Positions 1 through 10,361 of a stretch of DNA of 64,000 nucleotides are shown here, piece by piece; position 1 is the first letter of the stretch, and each line of letters begins with the position of its first letter. Source of the stretch: Pithys albifrons albifrons (lineage: Eukaryota; Chordata; Aves; Passeriformes; Thamnophilidae); the NCBI RefSeq assembly GCF_047495875.1, contig NC_092497.1:67928183-67992182 (forward strand). The letters are read 5' to 3'. A program made the position numbers and the translations under genes. The notes under the pieces were generated by a model. It was not told the DNA's origin, did no database searches, and saw only the letters and a list, made by a program, of their open reading frames with translations.

Positions 1-1115
1 AACAATAATAGCTATTATTATGTAAGCTTACTTTATTTCAGTTATTAAACAGTTCTTATGTCAGCTTCTAACTTTTATCTTTTTCTGATTCTCCTCCTCA
101 CCCTACTGTGGAGGGCCATGTGGGGAGTGCATGAGCAGCCACACAGTACAGTTGTCAGCTGGGGCTTACACACCAACAAGTAACTCCATCAAGTGTAATT
201 TCCAGAAGAAATCCTCATAAAGCTAAAAAAAAAAAAATGTGTGCAATGGGCACAGAACTGTGTCTCCTTAGGTAATTTTTATCTTCTACCAAATCATAGC
301 AAATATCAGGTCTTTAGAGAATAATAACGCCAGTGACAAGGACCCTTATTGTAACATAAGGAAAGCTTACTTTACCAGCAGATACAATCATCATGAAATA
401 GATGTGATAGCAAGGAAGAACAGTTGCTTGACAGCCCAGAATTAGTTTCTGTTTCCAAACCTATCTTTTTTTTCCATAATTGGCTTGACTGTAAAACAAA
501 GAGGATAAAAAATTCATGTTCACATCTTTCCTAGTACTTTCCTAGCAGTTTCCACTTTTATAACATAGGACTACAATCTTGCTTTTACTTTGCAATACTA
601 CATGCTCACCATCTTACCATAAAACTATTTGGAACTGTATTTTATTTTAAACTATTCAAATGAAATCTGCAATTTCAAAAACAAACATAGGTGCAGATCA
701 CACACATTCTGGTAGTTGAAAACACACAGAACAGTTCTGTTTATTCCTCATCCAACTCATCTACCACTCTTGGTATCAGATAACCTCTTGCATGGTATGA
801 AAGTCTGTTTTGCAATTATGTAGCCTGACATGGGGGTTGGAGAGGGGATGTGGGAGGGTTTGAGATAGAGAGTAATTGTTTGTTGGTAATTTTGTGGATA
901 GGTGATATCCTATTATTAGCTAGGATACAATGTAATTAAATGCTTAGTTTTTAACAGTAATCCTACATGGCAACCCAAATGACTAATGTTTGAGACTACC
1001 TGTGACCATTATAGTTAAATATTAATGTGTATTTTGATCAGGTTAACAGTAGTGTAACTCTGAGCACACTGGTACAAAGCATCATTTTGGTTGTTCCAAA
1101 TAGGTTTTTAATAAT
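1..1115. other. AT-rich non-coding stretch
   Basis: I see no gene, RNA or recognisable repeat here, only AT-rich unique-looking sequence with short poly-A runs. Confidence 0.6.
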
Positions 1116-1120
1116 AACAG

Positions 1121-1253
1121 TGTTATGGGTTTAGCTGTCAGCTGTTAGAGGTCAGCTGTTAGCTAGCTCAGCCCAGCTGACATCAGCTGACAATCCTAGG
1201 CCTAGATGAACTTTAAAACCAAAGTTTAGGCCCACCTGGCTAAACCAATAACA
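1121..1253 (-). mobile_element. Miniature, internally deleted LTR with 5-bp target duplication
   Basis: A 133-bp unit begins TGTTATGGGTTTAG and ends CTAAACCAATAACA, so it has TG...CA ends that are near-perfect inverted repeats. It is flanked by the direct repeat aacag (1116-1120 and 1254-1258). Read on the minus strand, its first 105 or so bases follow the start of the solo LTR at 15976-16606, sharing blocks such as CAGCTGGGCTGAGCTAGC. It then jumps to a short 3' end resembling that LTR's terminus. I infer an LTR of the same family that has lost roughly 500 bp of its middle, either before or after insertion. Confidence 0.65.
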
Positions 1254-1258
1254 AACAG

Positions 1259-2328
1259 AAAGCGTAAATTAATTTCTGCTCATACAGAAATGTTATAGTG
1301 AATTTCTGTTATTAAATTACAAAATTACAACCAGATATTACTCCTCTATAATGAAGGGGGAACCTTTTGGAAAGAAATCCATCTTGATTTAAAATTTACA
1401 GCTTTGAAGTTTGTCACAAAATTCCTAGGGATTGAATGGACTGACACTAATTAAAGGCAAGTGAAGAGATCCAGCTTTTAGAATATAATGCACTGTATTA
1501 AGAAAAGAAACACAAGGACCCTACATATGAATGACTATTCTGCTAACTTTGAAAGCTTTCTTTGAATCTGATCTTGTGAGGTTTTCACTTTGCCTGTAAA
1601 GGGTCTTTCTAATTGCAACTGATGTCAAGTCCCAGTAAAGTAAAAGTAGACAGTATAACTTCTTCTAGAAAAGTATATTTAAGCTTTTTCAAGACATGCC
1701 ACTGCAATTAATACCTTTTGGCTAAGTGTTTATACAATCAATACATAAATGGAAAAAAAATGCTAAAAGATCCATCATGTACAGTCAACATTACACTTGT
1801 AAATGTTAACAACAAAATGTTATTTGCCTGTCATTTTTTATTATATTTTGTTTCTTTAAAAAGTTTTGACACTTCATGTAGGAATCTGAAATCCAGCTTA
1901 CAGCAAAAAGAGCTAGAAATCTTAAACTGCAAGCCTTGGTCAACAAAGGCTGAGAGAAATTCCATCACCAAGAACAGAGGAGGCTTGGTAATGCTCAACT
2001 TGAAGACAAGCTGTCTCCTGCCTTAGCATAAGAAAAGAGTCTAGAATGAATGTTATCAGATTGTGTTGTAATCCCCTGCTGTCTTCTCTCCATAAATTCC
2101 TGAAATTACCATAACCCTTCCTACCTATTAGCATATGTCTCTCTGAAACCTTAAAAAGTGGTCAAGTGTTCAATGAAGTATTCCAGTTTTGTTCCCCATA
2201 CTGGGATCGTGTAGTTTTATTTGACCTTCACAACTTCACAATGAAGATATAATTTTTTTCAGCTTACATGGAGAAGATATTAGGCAAAATTCTTCTTTGA
2301 GTTCTAAGACTGAGATAATTCCCCCAGA
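1259..2328. other. AT-rich non-coding stretch
   Basis: No gene or repeat family recognised. A 102-codon open frame at 1718-2026 has no domain or compositional sign of coding. Confidence 0.5.
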
Positions 2329-2436
2329 GGTTTTTGGTTTTTTTTTAATTTTTGTTTTGGTTGGTGCTTTTTTGTTTGGGTTTGGTTTTTGTTGTTGTTG
2401 TGGTTTTTTTTGTTGTGTGGGGTTTTTTTTTATGCT
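2329..2436. repeat. T/G-rich low-complexity tract
   Basis: About 100 bases made almost entirely of T with G interruptions (gttgttgttgtgg and similar), followed by a short AT stretch. It is simple low-complexity DNA. Confidence 0.8.
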
Positions 2437-2691
2437 ATATATATCATTAATTTAAAAAGACATTACAACTATGACTTTAGTCATAGTTTAGTCTTAAACT
2501 ATTAAGATTACTCATAGAGAACCAGTTACTTAAGCCTGTAACTGAAAATCTTTAATATTCATTGACACTATGTAAATTGGAAAGGAAATGGTGTGGGCTG
2601 AAACTCATTTTTATGTATACTTGGATAATATGGCAGTTCTGTGGGCTTTTTCTTCTTGAAGAGTAAATACTGAGAGTACAGGATAATGAAA

Positions 2692-4415
2692 GAAGAATCA
2701 CAGAATGTGCTGAGTTGGAAGGGACCCATAGTAATCACTGAGTTCAACTCCTAACCCTGCACAAAATCATCCCCAAGAATCACACCATGTACTTAGGAGT
2801 ATTGTCCAAACACTTCTTGAACTCAGACAGGCTTGATGTTGTGACCATTTCCCTGGGAACAATGTTACAGCACCCAGCCATGCTCTGGGTGAAAAACTTC
2901 TTTCCAGTATTAAACCCAAATCTCCCCTGACACAACTTCAGGCCATCCCCTCAGATCCTGTGACTGGTCACTATATTATCTCTCCCTCCCCTTCTCTGCA
3001 TGTGGAAATTGTGGCTTGCAATGAGGTCTCCCCTCAGTCTCCTCTTCTCCAGGCTGAACAGAACAAGTGCCTCAGCAGCTCCTCATATGGCTTCCCCTCA
3101 AGGCCCTTCACCATCTTCATTGCTCTCCTTTTGACATTCTCTAAGAGCTTAATACGTTTCTTATATTGTGGTGCCTAAAACTGCACACAATATACAAGAT
3201 GAGACTGCCCCAGCGCAGAGCAGAGGGGGACAATCACCTCCCTTGACTGGCTGACAATGCTGTGCCTGATGCTCCCCAGGACACAGTTGGGCCTCCTGGT
3301 TGCCACAGCACTGCTGACTCATTCAACTTGCCATCAATCAGGACCCCCAGGTCCCTTTCTGCAGCACCGTTTTCCAGCATCTCATTCCTTAGGCTGTACA
3401 TACATCCAGGTTTGCCTCATCGCCAGGTGCAGAATCTGGCACTTTACCTTGTTGAACTTCATATGGTTGATGATTGTCCAGTTGTCTAATTTTTCAACTT
3501 TGAGGAAGTCAGAAGATTCTCTGAGTTGGATGTCATTGGCAAACTGGCTTAGTATACCTTCCAGTCCTATGTCCAAGTATTTTATGAAGATGGTGAAGAG
3601 CGCAGGGCTCAAGATGAAGCCCTGTGGATCTCCACTAGTGACAGGTCACCAGTTTGATATTACCCCATTCACTATTATCCTCTGTACTCAATCTGTGAGC
3701 CAATTGCTCACCCACCACATGATGTGTTTATCCAGCAGTGTGCTGGACATTTTGTCCAGAGGGATATTTTGAGAAACAGTATCAAAATCTTTACTGAAAC
3801 CCAAAAAGATTGCATTAACTGTCTTCCCTTGATCAGCCAGGTGGGTTACCTTGTCATAAAAGAAAATCAGGGTTTTTAAGCAGGACTTTTCTCTCATGTA
3901 GCTGTGCTGGTTGTGACCAATGACTGCATTGTCTTGCAGGTGTTTTTCAATGCCATCCAGAATAGTCTTCTCCATAACTTTACCAGACACTGAAGTGAGA
4001 CTGACAGGCCTGCATTTACTGGGCTCCACCTTCCTGTCGTTTTTGAAAACTGGGACAAATGTTCACCAGCTTCCAGTCAGCTGGGACTTCTCTAGATCCT
4101 CAAAAATTATTGAGAGATGTTTTGTGATTACATCAGCTAGTTCTCTGAGGATTCAGGGATGAATCCCATCAGGCCCATTTTTAGTGTTCCACCTGGAGCA
4201 GCTGATCCCACACAATTTTGGGGTTCACTGGGAGTTGATCATTCTCACAGTAATGGTCCTCCATATGATGGCACTGAGAATCCCTTGGCTTGTCATCCAT
4301 GTTGAAGACAGAGGCAANNNNNNNNNNNNNNNNNNNNNNNTCTGCCTTATGTCTCTCCCTGTTTGTGAGTGACCATCCTCATCCTGTAACATGCCAAAGA
4401 GAAAAATGTCTATTA
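2692..4415 (-). mobile_element. Old CR1 LINE copy, 5'-truncated, minus strand
   Basis: The plus strand reads as the reverse complement of a CR1 3' part, starting with agaatcacagaatg and a ttggaagggacc block typical of CR1 3' regions. Minus-strand translation between about 4029 and 3382 gives decayed reverse-transcriptase pieces: a [12 protein letters not shown] block, a FSKDFDTVS block in place of the usual FSKAFDTVS, and FANDIQL where an active copy would have FADDTKL. Frameshifts break it throughout and an assembly gap lies inside. It is a dead, old copy. Confidence 0.85.
4318..4340. other. Assembly gap (23 N)
   Basis: A run of 23 undetermined bases inside the CR1 copy. The true length is unknown. 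Confidence 0.99.
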
Positions 4416-5997
4416 TTTTGAATTGAAGAACAAATATAATCTTCAGGTCTACCCTTTGACTAAACTGATGTTCAGAATTTGTAAGAGCTTTGAATCAGAT
4501 GTTAACAAGTGAATAACTAAAACAGAGAGTCTTAAAAAAAAATTGTTCACAAAAAAGAGACAATTTTGATTACCCAGTCCATCTCTTTGTCAGAAAAGGA
4601 ATATTCTACATCACACTTACTCTGCAATTTTACTTCTGACAGTTTAAAATAGAAATGGTGGAACATTAACAACTTCTGTTTCTCATTATTTCATAGATTA
4701 CGAGGCAAAACATGTCATCTTCCCATATTTAATATATTTTTGCTACTCTTTGATTGTGGCCATATTTTTGGACTACATAATAACAATAATTATTGAAAAA
4801 TAAATTTTGTTTATGAAGAGATATATGGGAAAGGAGGGAGAATTGGATTTGTGAGCCTCAGTGCTGTATTCCGTAAAGAAAATTTGTACTAGTGAAGAAC
4901 AGAATTTGGTTTTAAAAAACTAGGTAAGACAGTAAATAACTTTTATTAGCACTGGCTACAAAAGTATTCTCTAGTAGCTCATGAACACAGGAAAATTCTT
5001 ACACTGTGGTGATGGCTTTTCAATAGACCTCTACCTTTTTGCAATATTTTTGTTTAAGCACAAAATAAAAAGGAATGGGTGAAAATAAATATCTAATCAG
5101 GTCTCTGCTTTCAAATATCTTTATTTGAAGAGAAAAGAACCCCTGCAAATCAAAAACCCTGACAAATATATTTAGTTATGTAATGAAATAGATTTAAGAA
5201 TGACTTTACAATAGTAATTGGAAAGTATTAAAAAAAATCCAATCAAAACAGAACAAGATCAATAGGTCACTGAAACTCCTGCATGCTACTGAAAATCATG
5301 TCACTTTGTGACAAGCCATGATTCACATTTGTAGTTTTGCAGTGCCATATCCCACAAATCAAACAAACAAATATGTGTGAATGATTTGGAAAATACCGAC
5401 TGTTTATTGTTTTAGTTTCATTCAGCTGTGCTTGTGTATTTGGCATTTGATTTCTTCAGATAGTTAGGAAACTGGACATTTCTTACAGTGACATATGGAC
5501 CTGCTCTTCCAGAATGAGAATCTTGTCAGCTCTGAATTGTTAAGTGATGGGAAAAATTATATATTTCACATGGGTTAGGAATACAATGTTAATCATGTAA
5601 ATTCCAAGAGAGATAAATGAGCCTTAGAGTGTCTCTGCATTCCTAAATGCTGAATGTCTCATAATCACAAGAGCAATACAGTTTTTAATGCTTTTTGGGA
5701 GTAGTTGTCAGCACAGGAAAAGTTCTTTTTCCCAAATCTTCATCAAAATCCTTACATAGAGAAAAGAGGAACATAACCAGTTATAACTTTTCTACTGATT
5801 GTTTAAACATGGAATAATGTTTACGTGAAGAATAATTTTAAAGGATATGGATACCATGTACAACAGAATTTAAAATACTGAGAGTCACATCTCAGTCACA
5901 TCCATTTCCCTTTCTGTATTAATCTCTTCTCCATAATAATCCAAATTCCACACCTGTGCAGGTGGATCCTTCTCACAGTTCACTAAGTTTGAATCAC
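4416..5997. other. AT-rich non-coding stretch
   Basis: No gene, RNA or recognisable repeat seen. Confidence 0.55.
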
Positions 5998-6008
5998 TTT
6001 TTTTTTTT

Positions 6009-6039
<31 letters not shown>
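5998..6039. repeat. T-run followed by (GT)n microsatellite
   Basis: About 14 T residues and then about 13 GT units. The short open frames across it come from the repeat. Confidence 0.95.
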
Positions 6040-6094
6040 AACAAAAATTGCTGTCTCTTGGTAAAAATGCAAGTGACACTGAGATTGGAGGCAT

Positions 6095-6440
6095 CATGGG
6101 CTGCAGTGGTTATGTACTGGGGAAGGTTGCAGTCCTGAGGGAAATGAAACGAAGGGAAAGTCAGGATCACTGTAGCCACAGTAGAAAGGGTAATGGGTTT
6201 GAACTAAGATACAGTAGATGCAGACTAGATATAAGAAAAGATTGGACTTTTTGAGTAAGAAAAAAGTTACAATGAGGGTGGTGAAACGCTGAAACAGGTT
6301 TCTCAGAGAGGGGAGTAGATGTTCCATACCTGGAAACATTCTAGGTGAGGCTGGATAAGGCTCTGAGGTGATCTCCCTTGTAAATGCCCTCTGACATGCC
6401 AGTAGTGGAATGCATGAAGAGCTCCATGGCATAGAGCTCC
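6095..6440 (+). mobile_element. CR1 LINE 3' fragment, plus strand
   Basis: The segment tggtgaaacgctgaaacagg followed by a ctcagagagg block matches the CR1 region just upstream of the 3' UTR, where the frame reads roughly 'ALERWNRLPRE'. It is too diverged to define ends exactly and carries no intact frame. Confidence 0.55.
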
Positions 6441-6632
6441 TGTGGGATTCACAGTGGTCTCAGCCTCTGACCTCAGGCTCCTTCATTTAAACCTCTGCAT
6501 GTTTGCACATATCTCTTAATAGCTTCACATATGGGCTCTTGGTAAATAAGAGACATTTTCTTTCAGGTGGCTTGTTTCACTTATTTTTTGGCAACTGCAT
6601 TTTTCCTTCATTCAGCTGACTACTTTTCATTA

Positions 6633-6761
6633 TGTCTCGGTTTGAGGGGAAAAACCAAAATGTTTTACCCACAAGCAGGGGAGGGGCCTCCTCCTCAATA
6701 ATCACACCACTCTTTATCAAATTTAAGAAAAGGAATTTTAATACAAGAAGGATAACTGCTA

Positions 6762-6793
<32 letters not shown>

Positions 6794-7327
6794 GACTAGT
6801 GCAACCCACTTCCCCAACACCATAAGAGGAAAAAAAAAAACAACAACAACAAAACCCAGCAGGTTTTCCTCCGGGAGAAAAGGTTATACTTAAGTGTCCT
6901 TGTCACAGCCCGCTGGCTGCAGAGTGAGTTTCAGTCCCTCTCCAGCGAAACAGACGAGCAGTGGGCTTTCAGATGGACTCAGTCTCTTTCCCTTGTGTTC
7001 CCCGTCCAAGAAGCAGAAAAGGTACGAGCGACCAGCAGCAAATCCAAGGCAGGTAGCAGCACGGCAGGAAAAAGTAATCCGAAGTAGGCAGCGGCAAGAC
7101 AGCCAGGGAAAACCCCAGCAGTAACCAGCAGGGCAGCCTGCCTCCTTGGAGCCCCCACTCCCCCGTTCCGCCGAGCCAAGACTGACGAGAATATCCAAAA
7201 AAAAACCAAAAGAGACAAACCTGCCCCCACCCCAGCGATCACAGTTAACTACTTCTTTTGTCAACCGCTGGCCTGGGCAGTTAAGTGGCAGGGGAGAGAA
7301 TTTACATAATAATCCCAAACTACAACA
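6633..7327 (-). repeat. 3' LTR of the provirus (695 bp)
   Basis: On the minus strand it starts TGTTGTAGTTTGGG and ends CCGAGACA. It matches the LTR at 13380-14068 nearly base for base. Differences seen: one G/A at 7004, one A/C in the A-run near 7205, and a (TA)n tract of 27 nt (6760-6786) against 21 nt in the other copy. The TA tract may serve as the TATA region (inference). Confidence 0.95.
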
Positions 7328-7351
7328 TTATCCACCCCTAAATTCTCTTCC
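7328..7351 (-). promoter_or_regulatory. Polypurine tract next to the 3' LTR
   Basis: The minus strand just upstream of the 3' LTR reads GGAAGAGAATTTAGGGGTGG and then ATAA, directly before TGTTGTAG. This is the expected place and composition of the plus-strand primer of a retrovirus. Confidence 0.75.
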
Positions 7352-7426
7352 ATGCCGATACTCTACATTAAACTTAAATTTTCTTTCAAATAATTAAGTG
7401 TTTACAAATACAGTAATATGAGTCGT

Positions 7427-10249
7427 TTACCCAGAGATAAGTTCCCCTTGAGGTACACATCGTGTCTCTCCATCTTCCTGCATCACCCACCAGGTGGAAC
7501 CAGATCCTTGAGCAAAGACAACCCCACGAATGGGTTTGCCTTTGCCTGAGGCAGGGTTGATCCAGACTGTTTTCCCTAGCATACCTCTCAGGTGTATTAC
7601 AGGGACTTTGTCTCCATCTACAGTGTGAAGGGGTTCTGATTGGGCAGGGCCGGCTCGATTGACAGAGCCTCTAGTGTTGACTAGCCATGTAGCCTTTGCT
7701 AAGTGTTGATCCCAGTGTTTGAAAGTCCCTCCACCCAACGCCTTTAAAGTGGTTTTCAACAGTCCATTACACCGCTCAACTTTCCCGGCAGCTGGTGCAT
7801 GGTAGGGGATATGATACACCCACTCAATGCCATGTTCTCTCGCCCAGGTAGCAACTAAGCTGTTTTTGAAATGAGTTCCATTATCTGACTCAATTCGTTC
7901 TGGGGTGCCATGTCGCCACAGCACTTGTTTTTCCAGGCCTAGGATGGTGTTCCGAGCAGTGGCGTGAGGCACTGGGTGTGTCTCCAGCCACCCTGTGGTT
8001 GCTTCCACCATGGTGAGCACATAGCGCTTGCCTTGGCGGGTCTGTGGCAGTGTGATGTAGTCAACCTGCCAGGCCTCCCCGTACTTATACTTATCCCAGC
8101 GTCCACCATACCACAGGGGCTTCACTCTCTTAGCCTGCTTAATGGCAGCACATGTCTCACAGTCGTGGATAACCTGAGAGATAATGTCCATGGTTAAATC
8201 CACCCCTCGGTCTCGTGCCCATTTATAAGTGGCATCTCTGCCCTGATGGCCCGAGGCATCATGGGCCCATCGAGCCAAGAACAGCTCTCCCTTGTGCTGC
8301 CAGTCCAGATCTGTCTGTGATACTTTCACTTGCGCAGCTCGGTCTGCCTGTTGGTTGTTGAGATGTTCCTCATTGGCCCGATTTTTGGGCACGTGTGCGT
8401 CTACGTGGCGGACTCTCACAATCAGCTTCTCTACTCGGGTGGCAATATCTTGCCATATATCGGCAGCCCAGATGGGTTTCCCTCTGCGTTTCCAATTGGT
8501 TTTCTTCCATCGGTCTAACCATCCCCAGAGAGCATTGGCCACCATCCATGAGTCGGTGTAGAGGTAAAGCTTTGGCCATTTCTCTCGTTCAGCAATGTCC
8601 AGGGCCAACTGCACGGCTTTAAGCTCTGCAAACTGACTCGACCCACCTTCTCCTTCAGTAGCTTCTGCAACTTGTCGTGTGGGACTCCATACAGCTGCTT
8701 TCCATTTGCGATTAGTCCCTACAATGCGACAGGAGCCATCGGTGAAGAGGGCGTAGCGTATTTCCTCTTTTGGCAATTGATTGTATGGTGGAGCTTCTTC
8801 CGCACGTGTCACCTGCTCTTCCTCTTCATCTGCTAGACCAAAATTTTCACCTTCAGGCCAGTTTGTGATGATTTCCAGGATCCCAGGGCGATTTGATTTT
8901 CCTATACGGGCGCGCTGCGTAATCAGGGCAATCCACTTGCTCCAGGTAGCATCAGTGGCGTGATGTGTAGAGGCAGCCTGTCCTGACAACATCCACTTCA
9001 GCACTGGTAGTCGAGGTGCCAGAAACAGCTGTGCTTCTGTGCCAATCACCTCTGAGGCGGCTTGGACTCCTTCATAGGCGGCTAGGATCTCTTTCTCTGT
9101 GGGGGTATAGTTGGCTTCAGATCCTCTGTAGCCTCGGCTCCAGAATCCAAGTGGTCGGCCTCGAGTCTCACCAGGCACCTTCTGCCAAAGGCTCCAAGAC
9201 AGGCCATTATTCCCGGCGGCGGAGTAGAGCATGTTCTGTACGTCTGGTCCTGTCCTGACTGGTCCAAGGGCTACAGCCTGAGCAATCTCATGCTTGATCT
9301 GGTCAAAGGCTTGTTGCTGCTCAGGGCCCCAGTGGAAATCATTCTTCTTACGGGTTACCAAGTAGAGAGGGCTTACGATCTGACTGTATGCTGGGATATG
9401 CATCCTCCAGAACCCTATGGCACCCAGGAAGGCTTGTGTTTCCTTTTTGCTGGTAGGTGGAGACATTGCTGTGATCTTATTGATGACTTCTGTTGGAATC
9501 TGACGGCGTCCATCCTGCCACTTCACTCCCAGGAACTGGATCTCTTGGGCTGGTCCCTTAACCTTACTCCGTTTGATGGCAAAGCCAGCTCCCAAAAGGA
9601 TCTGGATGATTTTCTCTCCTTTCTGAAAAACCTCTTCTGCTGTGTCCCCCCACACAATGATGTCATCAATGTATTGCAGGTGTTCTGGAGCCTCACCCTT
9701 CTCCAGTGCAGTCTGGATCAGTCCATGACAGATGGTGGGACTGTGTTTCCACCCCTGGGGTAGTCGGTTCCAGGTGTACTGCACGCCCCTCCAGGTGAAA
9801 GCAAACTGTGGCCTGCACTCTGGTGCCAGAGGAATGGAGAAGAACGCATTAGCAAATAAGCTCCGGATATATGAAAGCATGACCCACAGCCCAATGCAGG
9901 CCCGTATTTCTGCTGTAGAGACATTGGTTGAGAGTCTCAAGACGCTGCCTGCAGAGGTAAAAGCGATCAGAGAGGAAATTAGGGAAAGTCTCCAAGTGGC
10001 ACCAGTGCGAATGAGAACCTCTGAAGTCAGAGCCAGACGCCCCCCAGCCAGAGGAAGTGGACAGACCTCACGAACTGAGATGTGGTACTTCCTGGCCAAA
10101 CATGGAGAAGACATGGGACGGTGGGATGGGAAACCCACCCGTGCCCTTGCAGCCCGAGTACAAGAACTGAAGGAGAATGGAAGAAGGTCAGTGAGAGTAA
10201 GTGCAGTCCCAGTTTCCCACGGGCAAGAATCTGACCCACAGGAGGGCAC
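7427..10249 (-). CDS. Chimeric ERV pol frame: RT (partial), RNase H, integrase
   Basis: A 940-codon open frame in proviral orientation. Residues 1 to about 131 are read from the antisense of the gag remnant and resemble no protein I know. From residue 133 it becomes Pol, entering RT just after the first catalytic aspartate of the palm (present in the other copy but absent here). LPQG is near 163-166, YIDDI at 193-197, RNase H with TDGS near 503-506 and YTDS near 565-568, an integrase HHCC zinc motif near 663-700, and D730, D789, E825 with DD35E spacing. Only this copy keeps the integrase C-terminal part (about 864-940). RT lacks its N-terminal fingers and one active-site residue, so it should not make a working enzyme by itself. 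A first ATG at 10249 is formally possible, but no gag-pol context drives it. Confidence 0.8.
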   Translation of the reverse strand: MPSCGSDSCPWETGTALTLTDLLPFSFSSCTRAARARVGFPSHRPMSSPCLARKYHISVREVCPLPLAGGRLALTSEVLIRTGATWRLSLISSLIAFTSAGSVLRLSTNVSTAEIRACIGLWVMLSYIRSLFANAFFSIPLAPECRPQFAFTWRGVQYTWNRLPQGWKHSPTICHGLIQTALEKGEAPEHLQYIDDIIVWGDTAEEVFQKGEKIIQILLGAGFAIKRSKVKGPAQEIQFLGVKWQDGRRQIPTEVINKITAMSPPTSKKETQAFLGAIGFWRMHIPAYSQIVSPLYLVTRKKNDFHWGPEQQQAFDQIKHEIAQAVALGPVRTGPDVQNMLYSAAGNNGLSWSLWQKVPGETRGRPLGFWSRGYRGSEANYTPTEKEILAAYEGVQAASEVIGTEAQLFLAPRLPVLKWMLSGQAASTHHATDATWSKWIALITQRARIGKSNRPGILEIITNWPEGENFGLADEEEEQVTRAEEAPPYNQLPKEEIRYALFTDGSCRIVGTNRKWKAAVWSPTRQVAEATEGEGGSSQFAELKAVQLALDIAEREKWPKLYLYTDSWMVANALWGWLDRWKKTNWKRRGKPIWAADIWQDIATRVEKLIVRVRHVDAHVPKNRANEEHLNNQQADRAAQVKVSQTDLDWQHKGELFLARWAHDASGHQGRDATYKWARDRGVDLTMDIISQVIHDCETCAAIKQAKRVKPLWYGGRWDKYKYGEAWQVDYITLPQTRQGKRYVLTMVEATTGWLETHPVPHATARNTILGLEKQVLWRHGTPERIESDNGTHFKNSLVATWAREHGIEWVYHIPYHAPAAGKVERCNGLLKTTLKALGGGTFKHWDQHLAKATWLVNTRGSVNRAGPAQSEPLHTVDGDKVPVIHLRGMLGKTVWINPASGKGKPIRGVVFAQGSGSTWWVMQEDGETRCVPQGELISG
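7662..9855 (-). repeat. Inverted-repeat arm A (2,194 bp, pol)
   Basis: It is the reverse complement of 11059-13252 with equal length and no indels seen (coordinates of paired bases sum to 20914). I counted nine mismatches by eye: 7826, 7832, 7835, 8102, 9065, 9241, 9428, 9455 and 9797. The homology ends abruptly at both sides. Confidence 0.95.
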
Positions 10250-10307
10250 CTCCCAGGTGTACTCATCGAGAAAAGGTTCTGACCGCTATGACCAGGATCA
10301 GTGTTAG
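9856..10307 (+). pseudogene. 3' remnant of ERV gag, ending in UAG
   Basis: About 149 codons open on the plus strand and closed by TAG at 10305-10307. The frame is charged and Arg/Glu-rich (for example a WYFLAKHGEDMG stretch). I see no CCHC zinc knuckle, so the nucleocapsid is either absent or of a knuckle-less type. The frame stays open leftwards to 9732, but that part is antisense RT and not gag. The remnant lies in the same reading frame as the downstream protease-pol, which supports calling it gag. Everything upstream of it in gag was lost at the 9855/9856 junction. Confidence 0.65.
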
Positions 10308-10337
10308 AGGGGCCCTGCCTCTAGCCAGGTAGAGGCA
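10305..10337 (+). promoter_or_regulatory. In-frame UAG plus stem-loop, candidate gag-pol readthrough signal
   Basis: TAG (10305-10307) is followed by an 8-nt spacer (10308-10315). A perfect 8-bp stem then follows: TGCCTCTA (10316-10323) pairs with TAGAGGCA (10330-10337) around a GCCAGG loop. Loop bases CCAGG could pair with CCTGG at 10377-10381, giving a possible pseudoknot. Stop-codon readthrough with a structure about 8 nt downstream is known from gammaretroviruses. Its use here is inference. Confidence 0.5.
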
Positions 10338-10361
10338 CGGGACAACCGTGTCTATTGGACT

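Noticed and set aside
3257..3772. 171-codon plus-strand frame
   Set aside because: It is the antisense shadow of a decayed CR1 RT.
6890..7318. 142-codon minus-strand frame in the LTR (and its twin at 13631-14077)
   Set aside because: The frame is contained in the LTR in both copies. Openness in two near-identical sequences is not independent evidence for coding.
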